12,559 nt of DNA from Rhodopirellula sp. (GTDB lineage Bacteria; Planctomycetota; Planctomycetia; Pirellulales; Pirellulaceae): assembly GCA_003513555.1 (NCBI GenBank), contig DOPG01000228.1:1-12559 (forward strand), written 5' to 3'. The notes beneath the pieces were generated by a model. It searched no databases. It was not told the DNA's origin and saw nothing but the letters and a program-made list of their open reading frames with translations. The position numbers were made by a program, and so were the translations under genes. This document shows positions 7,711-12,559 of this stretch, one piece after another. Each line of letters opens with the position of its first letter. The stretch's first letter is position 1.

Positions 7711-8102
7711 CAACTATCCCACGGTAATTAGTACATGACTGAACCCCTAGAATGTAACGACCCCTAAGCTACTGGAGCACCACGGCGGAAAAACATCCCG
7801 ATTCTGTTGCCAAACATCCGAAGCATGGACAGAATATTTGGGCACCCACACTCCCAGAGGAATGCCCCCAGTAAACCCAGTAACTTGCATTGCCTGGCAC
7901 AATCGCCAAAATTCAAGCAGCACTCAAAACCTGAGACTCATGCGCCCGGAATGTGACTGCCTTCAGCCTTCACTGGCTCTGAGAACAAAGTCACCTGAAG
8001 TGTATGAAAGCCAACGCATGAACGGTTTGACACAACTAACGTTCCCTCTGCTGCGTTCACGCTCAAACAGAACCCTGAGCCATCACATTCGCAAAAAATG
8101 AC
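7711..8102. other. Divergent intergenic spacer
   Basis: 392 bp between two divergently oriented genes, so promoters for both should lie here. No convincing -35/-10 pair was found. TTGACA at 8027-8032 is a perfect -35 match, but the hexamer 17 bp later is GCTGCG. An open frame at 7838-8101 (87 aa) has no signal peptide, domain or ribosome site and ends two bases before the next ATG. I judge it spurious. ACCCCTA occurs twice (7743-7749 and 7760-7766), 17 bp apart, which may be chance. Confidence 0.5.
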
Positions 8103-10046
8103 ATGCTGACCATACGAATCATTCTTACCGTGGCGATTCTATGCCTGCCTGTCGCATGTCAGTCAACCTGCCCCAAGGTTCTGGCAGATGAAAGCACCCA
8201 GGCAGTCAGAGGAGAGCAGGATATCCTCCGACTCATCGACCATAAGAACATCCTCTCCATCGGCATTCGCAATCCGGCAGAGGTGATTAAAAAGAGTCAG
8301 GAAATCCGTGATCGAGCGAATCTGAAAAACGCGTTGAACGTCGGTGATTTCGTAGACGCGATTTGCCAAATGGTGAAGCTGGAAGGGTGCATTGGCAGAA
8401 CCAGGCCATTCATTGTCTGTCTTGGTACTCCCAAGCTTTTCACCGGAAAAGTCCATTTTTCAGTCACCGACGTGAACAAACTCGCATCAAACCTGAAAGT
8501 GTCAGCTAAAAAACTTCAGAAAGGTGAGGTTTGCGAACTCCCCCAACCTATCAATGCCTTCTTTTTTCGCTTTGCGTTTGTCCGGCTGAGAGGGCACGAG
8601 CTTGCCATGAGCACATCCCAAGAGTTGCTCGACACCCCAAAACCTTCAGACTCACTGTTGGAAAACCTATCCGCCAAAGACAGGGAAATACTGACAGGCG
8701 ACGACATACTCATCGTACTGGGCCAATCAGCTTTCGAAGACGATTTCCGTCCTTTCTTTGGCTCCTCCCTAAGTGCAAGCGACGAGGAGATCGTGGGTAA
8801 GTTCCTCGATGACCTCAAGTATGCCGTATGTGGCATACGCATTGACACCGGCATCGGCACGACAACGATTGCCGGTCTAAAAAGCCTTGATTCGAGAAAC
8901 CTTCTGGGCGAGTTCTTTGACAGCACGCGTGATACAACGCTAGCCCGAATGCCAACCGGAAAGATCCTTGCCACTCATGCGTTACAAGCCGACAGCAAGA
9001 CAACAGGCGGGATCCTCGGTTCCATTTTATCCATCACCCGGGATGCAATTTCCACCCAGATCGCCCGCACCTCCATTCAGTCAGACTCCTACCAACTTGA
9101 CGGTCTACTTAGCGAAGCACTCGATCGTATCAAAGGTGGTCATCTCGTCCTTTACGAAAGCTCAAACCGCAAGCGTTACGGCGACTTCAATTTACTGGGC
9201 GTACTGACTACAGAAGACCCGAATGCCTTTCTGGCAGACTTTACTGGACTTGCTCCGTTTGTTAACGCAATGTCCATGAGTGAAGCAGAAGCAGCGTTCG
9301 CATTTCCGCAAGCGAAAATTGATGATCTTGTGGCAGAACTTGGTGAGCCTCATTACCAACGCCGCAAACTCGCAAAATTCAAATTAGAGCTTCTCGGCAA
9401 TCGTGCCAGACCTGCTCTTGAGAAAGCAACCAAGGCACGTGACGTTGAGCTTCGCCTGGCAGCTAGAGAACTGCTGGAAGCTTTCAAACTCGATGCTACA
9501 ACCAGCCGTTCCGACCTCCTCAAAGGTAGCCTTTTCAAGCAGCTAAAGCCATCTTTCGACTACACACCTCAACTAGAAACATTGTCCATGTCAGAGATTG
9601 GCATCCTGACCATGAGGTTTCAAAGTGATGTACAGCGAACCCAGAATAAAATGGCGGCATTGTTCGGACCAGAATGGCAAAAGGTAAGAATCGCCACGGT
9701 TGGCAAGGAAGTTCTGTTGTTGGTGGGCTCCGAAACCTCAATTCTGGAAAAGGCAATTGCCCAACAGAAACTGCCAGAGTCCGCAATCAACAGTCACAAA
9801 GCCTGCCAGACGTTTCGCGGGCGTGCCAATAGCGAAACCATTTTCGAATTCCATGTAGCGATTTCCAGACTGGCACATCTACTGGAACTTGGTAGCAGTG
9901 AAGACAAATCGATAGTCGACAAACAAGTTGACCGGGTCTCGTCGTTTGGGCTGACGATCGAAGATAAACGAGTTCGCGTTGATACCTACACCCCACCGCA
10001 GGACATCAAAGTTTTCCTCGAGTATGGGCTTCCATCGCTACTTTGA
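8103..10046 (+). CDS. Unrecognised exported protein with HEAT-like stretch
   Basis: 647-residue protein of unknown function. The N terminus has a typical export signal (MLTIRIILTVAILCLPVAC...) with two readings: type I cleavage after KVLA (about residue 28), or lipidation at the Cys of PVAC. The Pro at -3 makes the lipobox poor, so I favour cleavage. The body is mixed alpha/beta. Residues about 405-462 form helical HEAT-like pairs (IDDLVAELGEPHYQRRKLAK, then ARPALEKATKARDVELRLAA), a style common in planctomycete exported proteins. The flanks look alike: RFAFVRLRGHELAMSTSQELLDTPK before the HEAT part and KVRIATVGKEVLLLVGSETSILEKA after it, which may be two copies of one alpha/beta domain (inference). 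No catalytic motif or heme site was seen. The ATG at 8103 lacks a good ribosome site, which is usual here. The frame ends 81 bp from a convergent gene. Possibly a scaffold or inhibitor-like periplasmic protein, but this is not established. Confidence 0.8.
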   Translation: MLTIRIILTVAILCLPVACQSTCPKVLADESTQAVRGEQDILRLIDHKNILSIGIRNPAEVIKKSQEIRDRANLKNALNVGDFVDAICQMVKLEGCIGRTRPFIVCLGTPKLFTGKVHFSVTDVNKLASNLKVSAKKLQKGEVCELPQPINAFFFRFAFVRLRGHELAMSTSQELLDTPKPSDSLLENLSAKDREILTGDDILIVLGQSAFEDDFRPFFGSSLSASDEEIVGKFLDDLKYAVCGIRIDTGIGTTTIAGLKSLDSRNLLGEFFDSTRDTTLARMPTGKILATHALQADSKTTGGILGSILSITRDAISTQIARTSIQSDSYQLDGLLSEALDRIKGGHLVLYESSNRKRYGDFNLLGVLTTEDPNAFLADFTGLAPFVNAMSMSEAEAAFAFPQAKIDDLVAELGEPHYQRRKLAKFKLELLGNRARPALEKATKARDVELRLAARELLEAFKLDATTSRSDLLKGSLFKQLKPSFDYTPQLETLSMSEIGILTMRFQSDVQRTQNKMAALFGPEWQKVRIATVGKEVLLLVGSETSILEKAIAQQKLPESAINSHKACQTFRGRANSETIFEFHVAISRLAHLLELGSSEDKSIVDKQVDRVSSFGLTIEDKRVRVDTYTPPQDIKVFLEYGLPSLL

Positions 10047-10127
10047 TGACCCTACGTAAGCCGTCGCGCAGAACCAGGCTGAGTGACAGTTTACGATTGC
10101 AGGAAACAGGCCGTTTGCGGCAACGGA

Positions 10128-11723
10128 TCATGGATTTTGATACTCGAGACTGGCAATGATTTTCCGACCGTCCCGCATGGCCCACTTGCCCCTGATGGCA
10201 ACCACACGTCCCACCTTGGCATCAAAAACCAGGCGGTGAACTACTCCAAACGAGACACGGATTTCGAGTTTGGACTTGTCAGAGAGCTGCAGGTAGTAGG
10301 CATTGGTGTCATTGATATCATCACTGACGAGCAATAGTCCCTTCGCAACAAAATGAGTGCCGTCATCACTGGTCACACGCCACGACCCATCATCTTTGAT
10401 CGCCATCGGATATCCGGCAGGTTCGGAAATCCCATCGACCGTGCCCGTACTGTCACCTAAAGCCGTCCGTTCAACCCCCATTAAGTTCGCGAGCGTCAGC
10501 AAAAGATTCGGAAAGGGCGTTGGCTCGGGATACCGCACATGCCTTCCTGGACTGATCGCTCCCCCACCTTTTCCTGCGAGTACCACAGGAATATCAGTCA
10601 GCGTATGGTAGTCACCATGTTTGATTCCAGACATGTACATGACAATGGAATTATCAAGGACGTTTCCCTCACCTTCACGAAAGCCCTTAAGTTTTTCAAG
10701 CAAATACGCGAACTGAGCCGTGTGCCATTGATTGACTTTATTGAATCCGGGCAAAATTCCTCGGTTGCGAACGTAATGAGACATGTAGTGCATTTCTTCA
10801 TTCAGGCCAAGAAATCCATAAGTGCAACGACTGTTGGTGTTCGCCATCATCATGGTTGCGACACGCGTCGTATCGGTCCAGAAACTGAGCGCAATCAAGT
10901 CCAGCATCGCCTTGATTTTCCCACTCAGATCAGAGTCGATGGAAAAGTCATCCAGTGCTGCGAGTTTCTTTTCTCTGGCGGGAGTTACCACGTTTTGAAA
11001 TGACTTCAGTTGTTGCTCAACCTCACGAATGGCCTGAAAATATTGGTCCAAAACAGCCAAGTCGGTACTGCTCGCTTTTCGACGAATATCACGTGAACTT
11101 TCTTGGACTGTATCAAGAACACTCTTCGTTTGCTCCCGATAACTACTGTTATTCATCCCACGAAACAGTTTATCAAACACGATCCCCGGATCCCGATCGG
11201 GTGGAATGGGGTTCCCCTCTTGATCATGCGAGAGGTAGTTGATCCAAGGGTGCTGCTTCCACAGCGAATCCGCTGTCAACTGCAACGATTTAACTGGCGT
11301 CTGCTTGCCAATTTCGTCTGCGACAATCTGATCAAGACTGCTGTAACTTTTTTTGCTTTTATCCGGCAGCGTTCCAGTCATGCTCAGAGACGGAGCAACT
11401 AAGTGGCCGCCATTATTTTTCCCAAACAGGTGATCAAGATTCCGCAACACGAGCAGATCATCTTTGACGTTGGCGAGCGGTTGCAAGAGGCTCGATAGTT
11501 CAAAGTCCGTTTCAGTTCCGCCCGCGATGTCCCAAGCATGAGGAAAAACACCACAGCCTTTGTAGAGCACACACAACCGCTTGGCTTTGGTATCATCCAT
11601 GGCTCTTGCCGAAGCCGTTGCAACAGCAGGCGACATGATTTCCAGTAATGGCAACCCGATCGCCGCTTTTCCAATGCCCCTGAGCAAATGCCGCCTTGTA
11701 ACCAGGTACGGTTGCTTTGTCAT
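10128..11723 (-). CDS. Tat-exported DUF1552 protein with C-terminal extension
   Basis: 531-residue member of the planctomycete DUF1552 family (PF07586), function unknown, usually encoded beside a DUF1592/1588/1585 protein as here. The N terminus is a twin-arginine signal: TRRHLLRG with R10-R11, then GIGKAAIGLPLLEIM and a possible AxA cleavage near ASARA. Core family patterns follow: LYKGCGVFPHAWD, GHLVAPSLSMTGTLPD, SLDQIVADEIG, DLIALSFWTDTTRVATMMMANTNS, MYMSGIKHGDYHTLTDIPVVLAGKGGG and PFPNLLLTLANLMGVERTALGDSTG (to about residue 430). About 100 further residues follow that I do not associate with DUF1552. They form a beta-rich run with an OB-fold look (THFVAKGLLLVSDD, GRVVAIRGKWAMRDGRKIIA). 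The start is ATG 11723, overlapping the upstream stop as ATGA. A TTG at 11744 would put 7 residues before the Tat signal and is less likely. Translationally coupled to the gene before it. Confidence 0.92.
   Translation of the reverse strand: MTKQPYLVTRRHLLRGIGKAAIGLPLLEIMSPAVATASARAMDDTKAKRLCVLYKGCGVFPHAWDIAGGTETDFELSSLLQPLANVKDDLLVLRNLDHLFGKNNGGHLVAPSLSMTGTLPDKSKKSYSSLDQIVADEIGKQTPVKSLQLTADSLWKQHPWINYLSHDQEGNPIPPDRDPGIVFDKLFRGMNNSSYREQTKSVLDTVQESSRDIRRKASSTDLAVLDQYFQAIREVEQQLKSFQNVVTPAREKKLAALDDFSIDSDLSGKIKAMLDLIALSFWTDTTRVATMMMANTNSRCTYGFLGLNEEMHYMSHYVRNRGILPGFNKVNQWHTAQFAYLLEKLKGFREGEGNVLDNSIVMYMSGIKHGDYHTLTDIPVVLAGKGGGAISPGRHVRYPEPTPFPNLLLTLANLMGVERTALGDSTGTVDGISEPAGYPMAIKDDGSWRVTSDDGTHFVAKGLLLVSDDINDTNAYYLQLSDKSKLEIRVSFGVVHRLVFDAKVGRVVAIRGKWAMRDGRKIIASLEYQNP
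11720..11723 (-). promoter_or_regulatory. ATGA stop-start overlap coupling the two genes
   Basis: Read on the minus strand, the TGA of the DUF1592-type gene (11722-11720) shares bases with the ATG of the DUF1552 gene (11723-11721). AAGGG lies two bases before the ATG, rather close for a ribosome site, so reinitiation by the terminating ribosome is the likely route. This supports one operon and fixes the downstream start. Confidence 0.6.
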
Positions 11724-12559
11724 GACCCTTCGTCCTGGCGGCAATTAAACTGAGGTGAGTCAATGATCGCTCGGATCACTGAGTTTGATCGATAATCCCG
11801 TTTTACCACATACTGGTAAATGTTGTCTTCAGAAATCCGATCATGGGGCCTCAGTGAACGCCCCAAAGCATATGCCATCATTCGTCGAATAAAATTTCGT
11901 ACAATCAGTTCCCGATAGTCGCTTAACAAGAGTTGCTTCAGCTCTTTTGGCGACGAAAATTTTTTGCCGCTTGGCAACGTCCCGTGACTCGACACGGGAC
12001 TCTTGTCGGGATAACTGGTACGCCAACGTCCGAGTGAATCAAAATTCTCAAGCCCAAACCCAATTGGGTCAATATCTTTATGGCACACAATGCAACCGGA
12101 CATCGCCGTGTGAGCTCGAATGATTTCAAGTTTCCCTGGTTTTTCGTTCGGTAGAGACTGAATCGCTTTGTCGATCGGCGGTACATTTACCGGCGCTTCC
12201 AACGGCTGCCCCAATAGCCGGTCGAGTATCCAGACGCCGCGCCGGACAGGACTTGTCCGTTGCGGAGCCGACGTCAAGCTCATGACACCAGCGGAAGTGA
12301 TGACGCCGCCAAAGCGTTCACTCTGAACACCACGCACGACAGGTGGATCATAAATCTGCTCAATGCCACGACGCGCATGCCCTGTCAACGCACGCCCCTG
12401 AAGCACATTGGCATGCTGCGAAATAATTTCGGGCGGATTTACAAACTGATCCTTCCCGTACGAGTTAATTGTGTAGTTGCTGACATACATCCAATCTGAG
12501 TCAATCAAATCCAGCAGACTGAGATCGGACTTGAACAGCTCATCAAAAAAATAAAGCAG
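11720..12559 (-). CDS. DUF1592/DUF1588/DUF1585 protein, C-terminal part (5' end outside window)
   Basis: 279 residues are visible. The frame is open through the right edge, so the N-terminal part (in relatives DUF1587, DUF1595 and often a PSCyt-type cytochrome region) lies outside. Domains in order: the end of DUF1592 (LYFFDELFKSDLSLLDLIDS); DUF1588 (PF07627), about 80-185, with VMSLTSAPQRTSPVRRGVWI, LGQP and the heme-type C156-IV-C159-H160 in SGCIVCHKDIDPIGFGLENFD followed by LGRWR; DUF1585 (PF07624), about 190-275, with LPSGKKFSSPKELKQLL, RRMMAYALGRSLRPHD and VIRAIIDSPQF. The pattern LENFDSLGRWR is diagnostic. The CxxCH suggests covalent heme and periplasmic electron transfer, but for this family that is inferred, not shown. 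It is the first visible gene of a two-gene operon and overlaps the DUF1552 gene by 4 bp. A TTG at 12508 could be mistaken for the start. It is internal, since DUF1592 sequence continues upstream of it. Confidence 0.92.
   Translation of the reverse strand: MLYFFDELFKSDLSLLDLIDSDWMYVSNYTINSYGKDQFVNPPEIISQHANVLQGRALTGHARRGIEQIYDPPVVRGVQSERFGGVITSAGVMSLTSAPQRTSPVRRGVWILDRLLGQPLEAPVNVPPIDKAIQSLPNEKPGKLEIIRAHTAMSGCIVCHKDIDPIGFGLENFDSLGRWRTSYPDKSPVSSHGTLPSGKKFSSPKELKQLLLSDYRELIVRNFIRRMMAYALGRSLRPHDRISEDNIYQYVVKRDYRSNSVIRAIIDSPQFNCRQDEGS
12080..12094 (-). other. CxxCH heme-attachment motif within DUF1588
   Basis: Minus-strand codons TGC ATT GTG TGC CAT encode CIVCH, the c-type heme-binding signature. 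It is followed at once by KDIDPIGFGLENFD, the conserved DUF1588 segment. Confidence 0.8.

Noticed and set aside
8027..8055. TTGACA as a -35 promoter element for the gene at 8103
   Set aside because: The hexamer 17 bp downstream is GCTGCG, and neighbouring spacings give no TATAAT-like match.
7838..8101. 87-residue open frame just before the gene at 8103
   Set aside because: No ribosome site, signal peptide, hydrophobic core or known domain. It is rich in Ser, Arg and Pro, as expected of read-through of non-coding DNA.
10111..10126. CCGTT-TGCGGC-AACGG hairpin next to the DUF1552 stop codon
   Set aside because: Only 5 bp of stem and no T-run. Stems this short occur often by chance.
1..12559. 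tRNA, rRNA, CRISPR, insertion sequence, attachment site or defence genes
   Set aside because: Spacers were read on both strands. No cloverleaf, regularly spaced repeat array, transposase, integrase or terminal inverted repeat was found.

Overview
The window looks like a piece of a planctomycete chromosome, most likely from the Pirellulales. This is inferred from the protein families: a DUF1592/DUF1588/DUF1585 protein followed by a Tat-exported DUF1552 protein, a secreted beta-propeller protein with an embedded methyltransferase-like segment and a malectin-like end, and a sugar-dehydrogenase-type propeller fused to PKD, cytochrome c and CBM6-like domains. These combinations are characteristic of planctomycetes. 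Further support is the near absence of strong Shine-Dalgarno sites, the long gene-poor spacers and the frequent strand switching. No rRNA, tRNA, CRISPR array, transposase or phage gene was seen.

Layout. Positions 1-459 are a spacer that opens with a 21-bp-period tandem repeat. Positions 460-1215 (+) encode a small DUF2490-type putative outer-membrane barrel. Positions 1216-1983 are a second spacer with a perfect 19-nt palindrome, a 16-bp tandem duplication and unconvincing short frames. Positions 1984-4662 (+) encode an 892-residue secreted GSDH-PKD-cytochrome c-CBM6-like enzyme. It is convergent with 4855-7710 (-), a 951-residue secreted PQQ-type propeller / Rossmann-like / malectin-like protein. 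A 392-bp divergent spacer follows. Positions 8103-10046 (+) encode an unrecognised 647-residue exported protein with a HEAT-like stretch. It is convergent with a two-gene minus-strand operon that reads from the right edge: the C-terminal part of a DUF1592/1588/1585 protein (11720-12559, its start lies outside the window), then a DUF1552 protein (10128-11723) joined to it by a 4-bp ATGA overlap.

How it fits together. Every intact gene carries an export signal, so all products probably work in the periplasm, at the outer membrane or outside the cell. Two proteins are built on sugar-oxidising or PQQ-type propellers with carbohydrate-binding-like C termini, and two carry a CxxCH heme-attachment motif (one in a clear cytochrome c domain, one inside DUF1588). 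A surface polysaccharide-oxidation or electron-transfer theme is reasonable, but it is inference. The genes are mostly not co-transcribed, so only the DUF1592-DUF1552 pair can be called an operon.

Start sites. For three genes the longest open frame begins at a TTG. I chose internal ATG codons that place a signal peptide at the N terminus (1984, 7710, 11723). For the DUF2490 gene I preferred ATG 460 over ATG 445 because of a well-placed AAAGG.
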